Source: Mageeibacillus sp. UBA3708
Lineage (GTDB): Bacteria; Bacillota; Clostridia; Saccharofermentanales; Saccharofermentanaceae
Assembly: GCA_002371375.1 (NCBI GenBank)
Contig: DFIB01000110.1
Span: 1-21,735 of the forward strand
Direction: 5' to 3'
DNA length: 21,735 nucleotides
A program made the translations under genes and the position numbers. The notes beneath the pieces were generated by a model. That model saw only the letters and a list, made by a program, of their open reading frames with translations. It searched no databases and was not told the DNA's origin. Positions 1-9,193 of the stretch are shown here, piece by piece (the first letter of the stretch is position 1; every line of letters starts with the position of its first letter).

Positions 1-2373
1 TACGATAGGTCTCTGGTTGATACATGTGCTCTGGTTGGATCTCTTGTACTTGGACAATGTATAAGTCTCGACAGATCCGTCCTTGGATGTGATCTCGATC
101 CTGTTGGAAGCTACGAAGCTTACGACACCGTCTTTCCTTGCTACGGCACATACACCGGAGTCTTTGGCTGCGCGGTACTCCATACCGGTACCGATGATAG
201 GTGCTTCCGGCTTGATGAGAGGTACTGCCTGACGCTGCATGTTGGAACCCATGAGGGCACGGTTAGCGTCGTCGTTGCCGAGGAACGGGATGAGTGACGT
301 TGATACGGATACGAGCTGCTTAGGAGATACATCCATGTAATCAACGTCCTTGTGCTCCAACTGCAGGAACTGGTCGAGGTGACGGCAGACGATCCTGTCG
401 TTCACAAAATGACCCTTCTCATCGAGAGGCTCGTTAGCCTGGGCGATGTTGTAGTTATCTTCCTCATCAGCTGTCATGTATCTTACTTCTTCAGTAACGA
501 CACCGTTCTCCTTATCGAATCTTCTGTAAGGAGTCTCAATGAAGCCGTACTCATTAACTCTTGCATAAGTGGCAAGTGAGGTGATAAGACCGATGTTCTG
601 ACCTTCAGGAGTCTCGATAGGGCACATTCTTCCGTAGTGTGTAGGGTTGATATCACGAACCTCGAAAGAAGCTCTGTCTCTTGAGATACCGCCGGGACCA
701 AGTGCAGAGAGTCTTCTCTTGTGAGTAAGCTCTGCAAGAGGATTCTGCTGATCACCGAAAGCGGAGAGCTGTGAAGATCCGAAGAACTCTCTGAAAGAAG
801 CTGTCAGAGGTCTCGTATTAACGAGCTGGACTGCCGTTACCTTATCATCCTCATTAGGGTTGATGCCTCCGATTTTCTCACGGATATTCTTCTCGACACG
901 CGCCATACCCTGACGCATCTGGTTCTGAAGGAGCTCGCCTACGGAACGGATACGTCTGTTGCCCAGGTGGTCGATATTATCAAGGCTTCCTACACCGTGT
1001 CTCAGACCGATGTAATAAGAGATGAATGCATAAATATCATCAACAACGAGGTGTCTGGGCATGAGCTCAGCCTTCTTCTCCTCGAGGGCATACTTGAGTT
1101 CTGTCGCATATTCGGACTTCTTGTGGTTAGCTCTGATATCTTCAATGATGCCGCGGAGAACATCAGCTCTTACGCGCTCATTAACTGTCGTCGCATTGAT
1201 GTCAAATCCCTTGAGATCCTTGGCGGCGAAGCTGGCACGGATAAACTTATCGCAGTCAACTCTGCCGTTGCCGATTACCTTGTGGGGGATCTCAGAGATA
1301 GTAACTGTATCACCGACCTTGCTGATCGGGTAGATAAGGCAGCTTGAGATACCTGCCTCCTCGACCTCGAGTGCCTTCTGCTGTGAGATGATCTCACCTT
1401 CGGCGATAAGAACCTCACCGTCAGGTGTTACTACATTCTCGGCCGCCTTATGTCCTGCGATTCTTGCGGACAGGGCGAGCTTCTTGTTGAGCTTATAGAT
1501 ACCGACCTTTGCAAGATCATATCTTCTGGGATCGAAGAAAAGGTTGTTAAGGTGTGTAGATGCTGCCTCAGCACTTACAGGCTCACCCGGACGGACCTTC
1601 CTGTAGAATTCCTCAAGAGCTGCATTCTTAGTTGTGATGTCATCTCTCTCAAATGTTCTCTGAATAGGCTCCTCATCACCGAAAGTAGCGATGATATCCT
1701 CATTTGACTCAAGACCAAGAGCCCTGAGTATAACTGTGAGAGGGAACTTACGTGAACGGTCAACCTTAACGTAAACAACGCCCTGCTCATCTTCTTCCAA
1801 TTCAAACCACGCGCCTCTGTTAGGGATGATCTGTGATGTAAAAAGTCTCTCACCGAGCTTGCCCTTGGTCTGGCTGAAATAAGCTCCCGGAGATCTTACG
1901 ATCTGGCTGATAACGACTCTCTCGGCACCGTTGATGATAAATGTACCATGTTCAGTCATGATGGGGAAATCACCTGCGTATGCATCCTGGTCCTGAATCG
2001 TACCCTTCTCCTTATTACGGAAACGAAGAGTAAAGTACAGAGGAGCTGCATAGTTAGCGTCATTCTTCTTGCACTTGTCGATGACGTCTTCCGGCGACAG
2101 ATCCGATATCTCGCCTGCTTTCTTGTCTGATGCAGACTTCTCAGGATCAACTGCCTGAGCCGGATCGAACTTCTTGCCAAGGAAGTAAATCTCGTACATA
2201 CCCTGGGAATCAGTTACCGGCGACATCTCGTCCAGTATCTGCTGCATTCCCTCATTGATAAACCATTCATAGGAATTCCTCTGGATATCGATGAGATTAG
2301 GTACCTCGATGACCTCGTTAATACGAGAATAAGACTGTCTCACAGTCTTGCCCTGTTTGATGGGATGAACCAT
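1..2373 (-). CDS. rpoB: RNA polymerase beta subunit (partial, 3' end outside window)
   Basis: This is the beta subunit of the transcribing RNA polymerase. The window holds 791 in-frame codons, roughly the first two thirds of a usual Bacillota beta subunit, and the frame is open at position 1. Seen: an N-terminal [13 protein letters not shown] stretch, the FIINGAERV protrusion motif (about residues 145-153), the RSPGAYF segment (160-166), the rifampicin pocket [16 protein letters not shown] (about 529-544) followed by [13 protein letters not shown], the [14 protein letters not shown] motif, and [14 protein letters not shown] at the window edge. The ATG at 2373 is chosen because AGAGGTGA sits 8 nt upstream. 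An in-frame ATG at 2391 would place that Shine-Dalgarno inside the gene. Odd points are Ala538 and Gly540, where E. coli has Gln513 and Met515, and the lack of rplJ-rplL directly upstream. Identity is certain; full length cannot be judged. Confidence 0.98.
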   Translation of the reverse strand, partial: MVHPIKQGKTVRQSYSRINEVIEVPNLIDIQRNSYEWFINEGMQQILDEMSPVTDSQGMYEIYFLGKKFDPAQAVDPEKSASDKKAGEISDLSPEDVIDKCKKNDANYAAPLYFTLRFRNKEKGTIQDQDAYAGDFPIMTEHGTFIINGAERVVISQIVRSPGAYFSQTKGKLGERLFTSQIIPNRGAWFELEEDEQGVVYVKVDRSRKFPLTVILRALGLESNEDIIATFGDEEPIQRTFERDDITTKNAALEEFYRKVRPGEPVSAEAASTHLNNLFFDPRRYDLAKVGIYKLNKKLALSARIAGHKAAENVVTPDGEVLIAEGEIISQQKALEVEEAGISSCLIYPISKVGDTVTISEIPHKVIGNGRVDCDKFIRASFAAKDLKGFDINATTVNERVRADVLRGIIEDIRANHKKSEYATELKYALEEKKAELMPRHLVVDDIYAFISYYIGLRHGVGSLDNIDHLGNRRIRSVGELLQNQMRQGMARVEKNIREKIGGINPNEDDKVTAVQLVNTRPLTASFREFFGSSQLSAFGDQQNPLAELTHKRRLSALGPGGISRDRASFEVRDINPTHYGRMCPIETPEGQNIGLITSLATYARVNEYGFIETPYRRFDKENGVVTEEVRYMTADEEDNYNIAQANEPLDEKGHFVNDRIVCRHLDQFLQLEHKDVDYMDVSPKQLVSVSTSLIPFLGNDDANRALMGSNMQRQAVPLIKPEAPIIGTGMEYRAAKDSGVCAVARKDGVVSFVASNRIEITSKDGSVETYTLSKYKRSNQSTCINQRPIV

Positions 2374-2511
2374 TATCAAATCACCTCTCATGATGCTTCG
2401 AGACTTGCGTCTCTTGCGGCTTAATTCTCAAAATGGCTTTATGACATACCACAAAAAGCCAGCATCGTCAAGTGCGATGGGCATAGTACCCCTTAACACA
2501 ATACGACGCAA
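2374..2511 (-). promoter_or_regulatory. Structured 5' leader of rpoB
   Basis: This is the predicted untranslated leader of about 138 nt between the rpoB promoter and start codon. Four simple hairpins can be read on the transcribed strand: GGGUA/UGCCC (2479-2491), CAUCG/CGAUG (2463-2479, sharing one base with the first, so possibly alternative), GGCUUU/AAAGCC (2435-2460) followed by AUUUUG, and GAGAC-GCAA-GUCUC with a GNRA tetraloop (2400-2413), which ends about 12 nt before the Shine-Dalgarno. A regulatory role is inference; I do not recognise an RNA family. Confidence 0.45.
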
Positions 2512-2517
2512 TAAAAA

Positions 2518-2546
2518 ATTATAGGCATCGTTTCAAGTTTTGTCAA
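2518..2546 (-). promoter_or_regulatory. Sigma-A promoter of rpoB
   Basis: On the minus strand, TTGACA (2546-2541) and TATAAT (2523-2518) are both perfect consensus hexamers with a 17-bp spacer. Transcription should start near 2511. The promoter lies downstream of the terminator of the preceding gene, so rpoB is probably transcribed independently of it. The 2524-2630 stretch upstream holds nothing else I can name. Confidence 0.9.
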
Positions 2547-2627
2547 TATTAAATTTATTTGACGGTGTAATATCCCTCATTGCATGATGAATTACGATGT
2601 GCCGGTCTGTAGGCAAACTCCGCGTTA

Positions 2628-2664
2628 CAAAAGCACAGAGGGCATCACCATGATACCCTCTGTG
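2628..2664 (-). terminator. Rho-independent terminator after the foldase-like gene
   Basis: A 9-bp stem CACAGAGGG/CCCTCTGTG (2634-2642 with 2656-2664) continues, after one mismatch, into ATCA/TGAT with a 3-nt loop. On the minus strand it is followed by CTTTTG. It begins about 25 nt after the stop codon at 2689. The T tract is short but the stem is strong. Plus-strand sequence after the stem also has a T run (GAATTTTTG), so it could act in both directions. Confidence 0.85.
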
Positions 2665-2688
2665 GAATTTTTGTAAAGTGTTCAGTTA

Positions 2689-4242
2689 TCAGTAGAGCAG
2701 GAACTTGTTGAGCCCGACGTTGATAACTGTGCTGGGGTTGCCTGCCTTAAGCTCGGACTTCCAGCTCTCAAGGAGAGTGTCAGCGATATTATTCCTTACG
2801 GAAGCTCTCCATGCGGGCATTGAACTCTCGAAATAATATATCGTAACCTTTGTGCTGTCATCGGAATTGAGGATCATTGTATCTCCTGCCTTCCTGTTTG
2901 CTGCAAAGAGCCACTCGCCGAGAGCCTTGTCAGAAGCGCTCTGCTCAGCCTCCGGATCATCTGATGCCTCGTACTTGGAAGGTGTATCACCTGATACATA
3001 ACCGGCACTTACGATCTCGTTAGTATCTGTGGTATTCTTACGGACTGCTGCTGCAAATGCTGCAGGATCCATGGGAGTTGCAATGATCTGTTCAGCCTGT
3101 GCACGTGCCTTGGCAAGACCTGAAGCAAGGACGTCTGCCGGTGTATCAACGCCTGTGTAATCAGGGTTGTCGATCGTAAGAGTCCTGTATGTTACAGTCG
3201 CGGTCTCATCAAGATTCATTGCAACAGGACATACAACGTATGTTCCGTTCTCGGCCTCGACCGTAACTGCCTTGCCTTTCACGGAATCAGCTCCGAAGAT
3301 GGCATTGATAACGCCTTCTGCCTTGGAATATACATACTCTGCAGTATCCTTGGAGTAGCCTGTGATGAATGTGGGATCGACATTATCATCTGTGAAAGAA
3401 GCAAGTGCTGTCTCGTTGGCTGTCTTATCCTTCTCGAGGACCGTCTTGACTGCTTCCTTGAATGACTTGCCGCCGTTAACGGCATCCATTACCTCCTTTG
3501 CATCCGTCTTTGTCTGGTCAAGGTTCGTCATGTTGCCCTGATCGTCCATCTTGGCTGCAAAGAAGTAATAGTTGAAATCAGCTTTCTGATAAGCATTGGG
3601 ATCGTTATCAAAAGCTGTCTGTATCTCGGCATCGCTTGGAACACATACGAACTGCTTCTTGTAGTTCTCGTACTCTCTTGCGGTGATCTCGTTCTGTGTG
3701 ATCTTCTTGAAGTCAAAAGCATTGAAGCCCGTACCGTACATAGCCTGCATGTACTGGTTGAGGGAATCATAATTATACTTCTTTGCCTGATCCTTCATTA
3801 CCTCAAGCTGCATCTCGGCATATCTTGCAGCGCCTAATTCAGGCTTGTTTGTGTCATTCTCATAAGCCCTTAATACGAGAGCTGTCTCCATCATCTCATC
3901 AGCCGCTGCCTTGTAGAGCGTCTCTCTCCATGTCTCTTCCGACTGGTCGCTGACCTTCTCGTCAAGTCTTTCTCTGTCGATCATTCCGTACATAGAGTAC
4001 ATGCTGAACATCTCGTTGAAATGATAATTTGCTTCCTGAACGGAATAATTCTTTACCGTCGTTGATGTACCGTCGGCTGCAGTCTCTATAACCTTGATTC
4101 CCGTGAGAGTTCTCTGGAGCAGGCCCGATGCATATACAAAGAATCCTGCAACGCAGATCACTATCAATGCGATGACCAGACCAAGCACAAGATTTGCCTT
4201 GGATTTTTTGGCTGAAGTCCTCTTCACCTTACCTGATGCCAT
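2689..4242 (-). CDS. Membrane-anchored extracytoplasmic foldase-like protein (SurA/PrsA-type)
   Basis: A 517-residue protein with a short basic cytoplasmic N terminus, one hydrophobic segment at about residues 18-38 (LVLGLVIALIVICVAGFFVY) and a large, polar, mostly helical extracytoplasmic part. The middle region (about 75-215) resembles the helical chaperone domain of SurA/PrsA foldases, and the C-terminal part (about 355-500) ends in W-F-AANRKAGD and a YYFESSMPAWR stretch like a divergent parvulin domain. Rotamase activity is not certain because I cannot place the active-site residues. The ATG at 4242 is preferred: the longer frame's ATG at 4299 overlaps the TATAAT of the promoter and so cannot be in the transcript. 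It follows the HAD gene but has its own promoter and terminator. A likely job is folding of secreted proteins. Confidence 0.6.
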   Translation of the reverse strand: MASGKVKRTSAKKSKANLVLGLVIALIVICVAGFFVYASGLLQRTLTGIKVIETAADGTSTTVKNYSVQEANYHFNEMFSMYSMYGMIDRERLDEKVSDQSEETWRETLYKAAADEMMETALVLRAYENDTNKPELGAARYAEMQLEVMKDQAKKYNYDSLNQYMQAMYGTGFNAFDFKKITQNEITAREYENYKKQFVCVPSDAEIQTAFDNDPNAYQKADFNYYFFAAKMDDQGNMTNLDQTKTDAKEVMDAVNGGKSFKEAVKTVLEKDKTANETALASFTDDNVDPTFITGYSKDTAEYVYSKAEGVINAIFGADSVKGKAVTVEAENGTYVVCPVAMNLDETATVTYRTLTIDNPDYTGVDTPADVLASGLAKARAQAEQIIATPMDPAAFAAAVRKNTTDTNEIVSAGYVSGDTPSKYEASDDPEAEQSASDKALGEWLFAANRKAGDTMILNSDDSTKVTIYYFESSMPAWRASVRNNIADTLLESWKSELKAGNPSTVINVGLNKFLLY

Positions 4243-4297
4243 GTGTTTATCCCTGCCTTTATTACAATTTACGCGCAAATTGGCATAATACCCGAAC

Positions 4298-4326
4298 ATT
4301 ATAGTAGAGGTTTATTAATATTGCAA
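4298..4326 (-). promoter_or_regulatory. Promoter of the foldase-like gene
   Basis: On the minus strand, TTGCAA (4326-4321), a 17-bp spacer and TATAAT (4303-4298), beginning just after the HAD stop codon at 4330. The predicted start near 4291 gives a leader of about 50 nt. The -10 box overlaps the in-frame ATG at 4299, which rules out that upstream start. Confidence 0.75.
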
Positions 4327-4329
4327 GAA

Positions 4330-4971
4330 TTACAGAAGTTCATCCAGACTTTTGATGACACGGGGCATTCCCGGCGTCTCAAAATCCTTTCTGTTCATTC
4401 GCGTCCAGTCCACGAGGGCAAAATCAGCACCTGCATTCAGTGCGCACTGATAGTCGACTAACGCGTCTCCCACATAGATTATCCGGGACATATCGGTTAT
4501 CCCCATCTTCTCTGCGCTGTATAGAAGCGGAGAAGGAGCGGGCTTGTGCTCCTTTGTATCTTCGAGAACCGTCTGCTGTTCGAACAGATAACCCATCCTT
4601 TTACATTCGATAGTAATGGCCAGAGACGTGCGTCTTTTGGATGTGACGATACCCTGCCTTACTCCCGCATCGTGAAGTCTTATAAGAGAATCCATTACTC
4701 CGGGAAACAGTTCAAGTTCGTCGTTACGAAGCATCTCCTCGTTGATCCTCAGATATGCGTCAAAAAGCTTCCGTGCAGTCTCCGGGTCATGATTATCGGC
4801 AAATGTGTCCATCAGCGGCTTGCCGATATATGACATCATGTCCTCATCGCTTCTGGAACACCCGCCCAGGACATCTTCATAAGCCAGGTGAAAGCATCTC
4901 ATTATCAGAGGGATCGAATCCGTAAGCGTCCCGTCCAGGTCATAAAGCACCGCATCGTACTTACTGCTCAT
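4330..4971 (-). CDS. HAD-superfamily phosphatase (PpaX/Gph-like)
   Basis: A 213-residue hydrolase of the haloacid dehalogenase superfamily, subfamily I with an alpha-helical cap. Catalytic motifs are all present: DLDGTLTDS (nucleophile Asp11, acid/base Asp13), VTS (Thr110-Ser111), the motif III lysine in EHKP (Lys143) and VGDALVD (Asp169, Asp173). Length and cap match phosphoglycolate phosphatase or pyrophosphatase PpaX-like enzymes, but the substrate cannot be told from sequence. The start overlaps the end of the corC-like gene by 11 bp, so it is probably translationally coupled and last in the glf-gatCAB operon. No terminator lies between it and the next promoter, so read-through into the foldase-like gene is possible. 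Confidence 0.85.
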   Translation of the reverse strand: MSSKYDAVLYDLDGTLTDSIPLIMRCFHLAYEDVLGGCSRSDEDMMSYIGKPLMDTFADNHDPETARKLFDAYLRINEEMLRNDELELFPGVMDSLIRLHDAGVRQGIVTSKRRTSLAITIECKRMGYLFEQQTVLEDTKEHKPAPSPLLYSAEKMGITDMSRIIYVGDALVDYQCALNAGADFALVDWTRMNRKDFETPGMPRVIKSLDELL

Positions 4972-6298
4972 CGGCGTCTCCGTTTCCGGATTCGGTCACG
5001 GCCGGCGCCTCTTTATGGATCATGACCTTGGATATCCACCTGTCTTCCACGCGTAATACTTTAATATTAATATTCTTATAAGATACCGTCGGATGCTCGC
5101 GCTCTTCAGGGACCCTGTCGAGAAGCTGGATGACGAGACCTGCGATCGTATCGTATTCCTCAGCGTCGAGCTCCATGTCAAGGATATCTTCAAGATCGGA
5201 CAATGTCGTATCACCTGCCACGATATAGTCACCGTTCGACAGCTTGATCAGGTTCTGCTCTTCATCATCGAACTCATCGGTAATGTTGCCGACGATCTCT
5301 TCCAGCATATCCTCTATCGTGCATATTCCCATCGTTCCGCCGTACTCATCAACAATGACCGCCATCTGCATGCCGCATGTCTTCATCTCGGCAAAAAGTG
5401 ATGATATCTTACGTGTCTCGTGAACTATCAGCGGCTCTCTGATAAGCTTTCGAAGTTCGAAAGGCTTCCCCTCCGCGGGAGGCTCTATCCCGATGAGATC
5501 CTTAATGTGAAGTATTCCCTCTATGTCATCAATGTTCTCGCCGTACACCGGGATCCTCGTATATCTCTCTTCCCTTGCGACTCTCATTACCTCATCGAAA
5601 GGAGCGTCGACTGAAAGCGACACGATCTTCTTCCTGTGTGTCATTATCTCAGACACTTCCTTGTCGTTGAACTCGAAGATATTCTCGATCATCTCCTTCT
5701 CGGAATCCTCGATGTTGCCTGTCTCAGATCCCACATCGACCATCATCATTATCTCTTCTTCCGTGACTTCTTTATCGGTACTGTCAGGATCGATTCTGAG
5801 TATCTTCAATACTGCATTGGTGGATAATGTAAGAAATGCTATGAAAGGTTTTGCAATGACGCCGAAGAACCTGACAATGCCGGCTGAGGCAAAAGCCCAT
5901 TTCTCGGGGTACTTCTGCGCAATGCGTTTGGGAACAAGTTCGCCGAAGATCAGTGAGAAATACGACAATATCAGCGTAATTACGATCGTGCACAGTGTGC
6001 TCATCCAGGAATACTTGCTCTCCGGGTCGATGAGAAGTGCAGCCTTATCCGCAAAACTCCCTGCCGCGAATGCTGAAGACAGGAAACCTGCAAAGGTTAC
6101 TCCAACCTGTATCGTCGCAAGAAATCCGGACGGCTTATCGAGGAACCTGAGTATCTTCTTTGCCTTCTTATGACCATCCTCAGCCATCTTGCGGATCTTA
6201 GCATCATTGAGCGTAATGACAGCCATCTCCGTTCCCGAGAAGAATGCGTTGACAAAAATAAGGAAAACAACCAGAAGCAGCGCTATTACCGTCGGCAT
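4961..6298 (-). CDS. CNNM/CorC-family transporter-associated protein (hemolysin C-like)
   Basis: A 445-residue membrane protein of the HlyC/CorC (CNNM, DUF21) family, linked in characterised members to Mg2+/Co2+ efflux or homeostasis. Domain order: DUF21 membrane domain (1 to about 165, hydrophobic segments near 3-20, 57-80, 100-120 and 137-158, with the NAFFSGTEMA motif in the first helix), an acidic linker, a CBS domain pair (about 215-340, with RYTRIPVYGENIDDIEGILHIKDL and AVIVDEYGGTMGICTIEDMLEEIVG), and the C-terminal CorC/HlyC domain (352-430). It starts 9 bp after gatB and overlaps the HAD gene. The 'hemolysin' name is historical. A magnesium role is family knowledge, not visible here. 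Confidence 0.92.
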   Translation of the reverse strand: MPTVIALLLVVFLIFVNAFFSGTEMAVITLNDAKIRKMAEDGHKKAKKILRFLDKPSGFLATIQVGVTFAGFLSSAFAAGSFADKAALLIDPESKYSWMSTLCTIVITLILSYFSLIFGELVPKRIAQKYPEKWAFASAGIVRFFGVIAKPFIAFLTLSTNAVLKILRIDPDSTDKEVTEEEIMMMVDVGSETGNIEDSEKEMIENIFEFNDKEVSEIMTHRKKIVSLSVDAPFDEVMRVAREERYTRIPVYGENIDDIEGILHIKDLIGIEPPAEGKPFELRKLIREPLIVHETRKISSLFAEMKTCGMQMAVIVDEYGGTMGICTIEDMLEEIVGNITDEFDDEEQNLIKLSNGDYIVAGDTTLSDLEDILDMELDAEEYDTIAGLVIQLLDRVPEEREHPTVSYKNINIKVLRVEDRWISKVMIHKEAPAVTESGNGDADEQ

Positions 6299-6307
6299 AT
6301 CTCTTGA

Positions 6308-7747
6308 TTACCTCATCTCATCCAGAAGTTTCTGGAGCGTAGTCCTTACGGCCTGCGGATCTGCCTTGCCCTTGAGTGACCTCATAGACTGTCCGACAAG
6401 GAACTGGAAGTTCTTCTCGGAGCCTGCAAGATACTCGGATACAGCCTTCTCATTGTTGGCTATAACCTCCTTGATAACAGGCTCGATCGCCGACAGGTCT
6501 GACACCTGGGCAAGTCCGTTATCCTTTACATATTGTTCGGGATCGACATTCTCCGCAAATACCTTCGCAAAGACCTCACGTCCTGTCTTACGGTTGATCT
6601 TGCCGTCATTTACCATCTTGATGATCTCACCCAGAGACTCAAATCTGAAGTTCATCTCCTCGGGTGTGATGTGGTTATCATTGCAGAGCTTCAGGAGATC
6701 AGTCATGACCCAGTTGGAAGCATCCTTAGGGGCGTTACAGATACTGCAAGTTGTCTCAAAGACCTTCACGAGTGTCGTAGAACCTGTAATGATCTCCGCA
6801 TCGTATTCAGGGAGACCGAGCTGCTCGACATATCTCGTTCTCTTGGCATCCGCAAGCTCGGGGAGAGCCTCCTTGATCTGCCTGATGTATTCTTCGCTGA
6901 TCTCAATGGGCATGAGATCGGGATCGGGGAAATACTTGTAATCCTGAGCATCCTCCTTGGATCTCATTGCATACGTGTACTCCTTCTCGTCGTCCCATCT
7001 TCTCGTCTCCTGGACAACCTTACCTCCCGCCTCGATAACGTCTATCTGACGCTCACACTCATAATCTATCGCTCTTGCGATAGCCTTGAGAGATGCGATA
7101 TTCTTCATCTCCGTTCTTGTTCCGAATTCCTTCTGACCTCTGGGTCTTACGGAGAGATTGACATCGGCACGCATGGAGCCTTCCTGCATCTTACAGTCAG
7201 ACACGCCGAGATACTGCAGAGTGTCCCTGAGCTTCTCAAGATATGCGATTACTTCATCGGCGGACCTGAAATCAGGCTCGGATACGATCTCTATGAGGGG
7301 AACGCCGCAGCGGTTGAAATCAACCATTGTCTTGCCGGACAGAGGATCGTGAACGAGCTTGCCGGCATCCTCCTCCATGTGGATCTCGTGGATACCGATC
7401 GATTTGGATCCTGCTGATGTCTTGATATCAACATGGCCGTTGCGGCATATCGGATAGTAGAGCTGTGATATCTGGTATGCTTTCGGGAGGTCGGGATAGA
7501 AGTAGTTCTTACGGTCGAACTTATTGCGCCTTGTGATGTCGCAGTTCAGCGCCAGGCCGGCCTTGACCGCGAATTCAACAACCTGTTTGTTGAGCGTCGG
7601 AAGCGTGCCGGGCATACCGGAGCACACCTCGCACACGTGCGTGTTGGGAGCTCCTCCGAACTTTGTCGAGCAGGAGCAGAAGATCTTCGATGCCGTTGAC
7701 AGTTCGCAGTGAACCTCAAGGCCTATAACCATCTCGTAATCTGTCAT
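6308..7747 (-). CDS. gatB: Aspartyl/glutamyl-tRNA amidotransferase subunit B
   Basis: GatB is the tRNA-binding kinase/transamidase subunit of GatCAB. It activates Glu-tRNAGln (or Asp-tRNAAsn) with ATP and receives ammonia from GatA. The 479-residue length is normal. The N terminus YEMVIGLEVHCEL, the zinc-site cysteines Cys24, Cys26, Cys39 and Cys42, and the DRKNYFYPDLPKAYQISQ motif are all diagnostic. The helical YqeY-like tail occupies about 330-479. The ATG overlaps the gatA stop in an ATGA, which indicates coupled translation. Presence of the complete gatCAB set implies that the organism makes at least Gln-tRNAGln or Asn-tRNAAsn by the indirect route. Confidence 0.98.
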   Translation of the reverse strand: MTDYEMVIGLEVHCELSTASKIFCSCSTKFGGAPNTHVCEVCSGMPGTLPTLNKQVVEFAVKAGLALNCDITRRNKFDRKNYFYPDLPKAYQISQLYYPICRNGHVDIKTSAGSKSIGIHEIHMEEDAGKLVHDPLSGKTMVDFNRCGVPLIEIVSEPDFRSADEVIAYLEKLRDTLQYLGVSDCKMQEGSMRADVNLSVRPRGQKEFGTRTEMKNIASLKAIARAIDYECERQIDVIEAGGKVVQETRRWDDEKEYTYAMRSKEDAQDYKYFPDPDLMPIEISEEYIRQIKEALPELADAKRTRYVEQLGLPEYDAEIITGSTTLVKVFETTCSICNAPKDASNWVMTDLLKLCNDNHITPEEMNFRFESLGEIIKMVNDGKINRKTGREVFAKVFAENVDPEQYVKDNGLAQVSDLSAIEPVIKEVIANNEKAVSEYLAGSEKNFQFLVGQSMRSLKGKADPQAVRTTLQKLLDEMR

Positions 7748-9189
7748 GTTCTTACTCCTCTCTGGTAGTTTGCGGCAAAGCCCAGGATCGTCTGCTCATC
7801 GTAATGTCTGCCTATGATCTGCATTCCCACGGGCATTCCTTCATTATCGATGCCGCAGGGTACCGATATGGCGGGAAGACCTACGATATTGATGAGAACC
7901 GTGCAGATGTCTCCAAGATACATCTTGAGCGGATCTGACAGGCTCTCCCCTGCCTTAAGTGCGGTCGTGGGCGCGACGGGGCCGATAACCACATCATATT
8001 TCTCAAAGGCCTCATCGAAAGCCTTCTTTATAAGTGCTTTGGCCTGAAGCGCCTTGTTGTAGTAAGCATCGTAATATCCTGAGGACAGCACGAAATTCCC
8101 GAGCATGATCCTCCTCTTGACTTCCATTCCGAAGCCTTCGCTTCTCGACCTGACGTAGAGATCCATCAGATTGTCGACGCCCTCCGGCCTGAAGCCGTAC
8201 TTGACACCGTCATACCTTGACAGGTTGGAGCACGCCTCAGCGCAGGCGATTATGTAGTAGGTCGGGATCGCATATTCTATGATCGGCATGCTGAACTTCT
8301 CAACCGTCGCTCCGTTATCCTCGTAATACCTGACGGCCTCCATTACGCGCGCCTTGACATCCTCATCGATCCCCTCACCGAAATACTCTTCGGGAAGGCC
8401 TATCTTCCTGCCTCTGACATCGAAGGAAGCAGCCTTGTCTACATCAACCTTCTCAGAAATTGTCGAAGACTGATCACGGTCATCGACACCGCTGATAACA
8501 TTGAAGAGAGCCGCACAATCAACAGCCGTTCTGCCTATGGGACCGATCTGGTCAAGAGACGAAGCGAAGGCAACAAGGCCGTATCTTGATACAGTGCCGT
8601 ATGTGGGCTTAAGTCCCGTGACTCCGCAGAAAGATGCCGGCTGTCTGATGGATCCGCCGGTATCGGAACCGAGGGATACAGGAGCCAGATTGGCCGCAAC
8701 ACACGCCGCCGATCCGCCCGAAGAGCCTCCGGGCACCCTGTTCGTTCCGTGAGGATTAACAGTGGGACCGTAGAAAGATGTCTCAGTCGTGGAACCCATC
8801 GCGAACTCGTCCATATTAGTCTTGCCGAGAATGACCATTCCCTCCGCCTTCAGCTTCTTTACGACTGTCGCATCGTAGGGCGGGACGAAATTACTCAGCA
8901 TCTTTGAGCCGCATGACGTTAGTGTTCCCTTGGTGCAGATGTTGTCCTTGACTGCAACGGGAACGCCTGCAAGTGCTCCTGTGAGCTCACCGCTCTTTAT
9001 CTTCTCATCGATCAGCCTTGCCTGTTCAACGGCATCGTCTGATACGGTGATATATGAATTGTACTTGCCGTCTTCCGCCCTGATGGCGTCGATGTACACT
9101 TTTGTTACCTGCTCCGATGTGACATCACCGGCCTTGATGAGTCCTGCGAGAGTCAGTGCATCGGATCTTAAAATCTCTTCGTTCGTCAT
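7744..9189 (-). CDS. gatA: Aspartyl/glutamyl-tRNA amidotransferase subunit A
   Basis: GatA is the amidase-signature subunit that hydrolyses glutamine and channels ammonia to GatB. The protein is 481 residues. The Ser-cisSer-Lys triad is intact: Lys81 in VAVKDN, Ser156 in GGSSGGS and Ser180 in GSDTGGS, matching the spacing of characterised GatA enzymes. The frame is open up to 9246, but the ATG at 9189 is chosen because GGAG lies 8 nt upstream and the protein then begins MTNEEIL like its relatives. The upstream extension lies inside gatC. There are 4 bp between the gatC stop and this start, and it overlaps gatB by 4 bp. Confidence 0.98.
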   Translation of the reverse strand: MTNEEILRSDALTLAGLIKAGDVTSEQVTKVYIDAIRAEDGKYNSYITVSDDAVEQARLIDEKIKSGELTGALAGVPVAVKDNICTKGTLTSCGSKMLSNFVPPYDATVVKKLKAEGMVILGKTNMDEFAMGSTTETSFYGPTVNPHGTNRVPGGSSGGSAACVAANLAPVSLGSDTGGSIRQPASFCGVTGLKPTYGTVSRYGLVAFASSLDQIGPIGRTAVDCAALFNVISGVDDRDQSSTISEKVDVDKAASFDVRGRKIGLPEEYFGEGIDEDVKARVMEAVRYYEDNGATVEKFSMPIIEYAIPTYYIIACAEACSNLSRYDGVKYGFRPEGVDNLMDLYVRSRSEGFGMEVKRRIMLGNFVLSSGYYDAYYNKALQAKALIKKAFDEAFEKYDVVIGPVAPTTALKAGESLSDPLKMYLGDICTVLINIVGLPAISVPCGIDNEGMPVGMQIIGRHYDEQTILGFAANYQRGVRT

Positions 9190-9193
9190 ATTA

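Noticed and set aside
967..1347. Plus-strand open frames opposite rpoB
   Set aside because: They mirror rpoB codons on the other strand and have no family resemblance. rpoB itself is continuous through this region.
2374..2391. In-frame upstream start of rpoB at 2391
   Set aside because: It has no Shine-Dalgarno, whereas AGAGGTGA is ideally placed for the ATG at 2373.
4243..4299. Upstream start of the foldase-like gene at 4299
   Set aside because: That ATG overlaps the TATAAT box of the gene's own promoter, so it would not be transcribed. Met20 at 4242 starts just before the basic N terminus and membrane helix.
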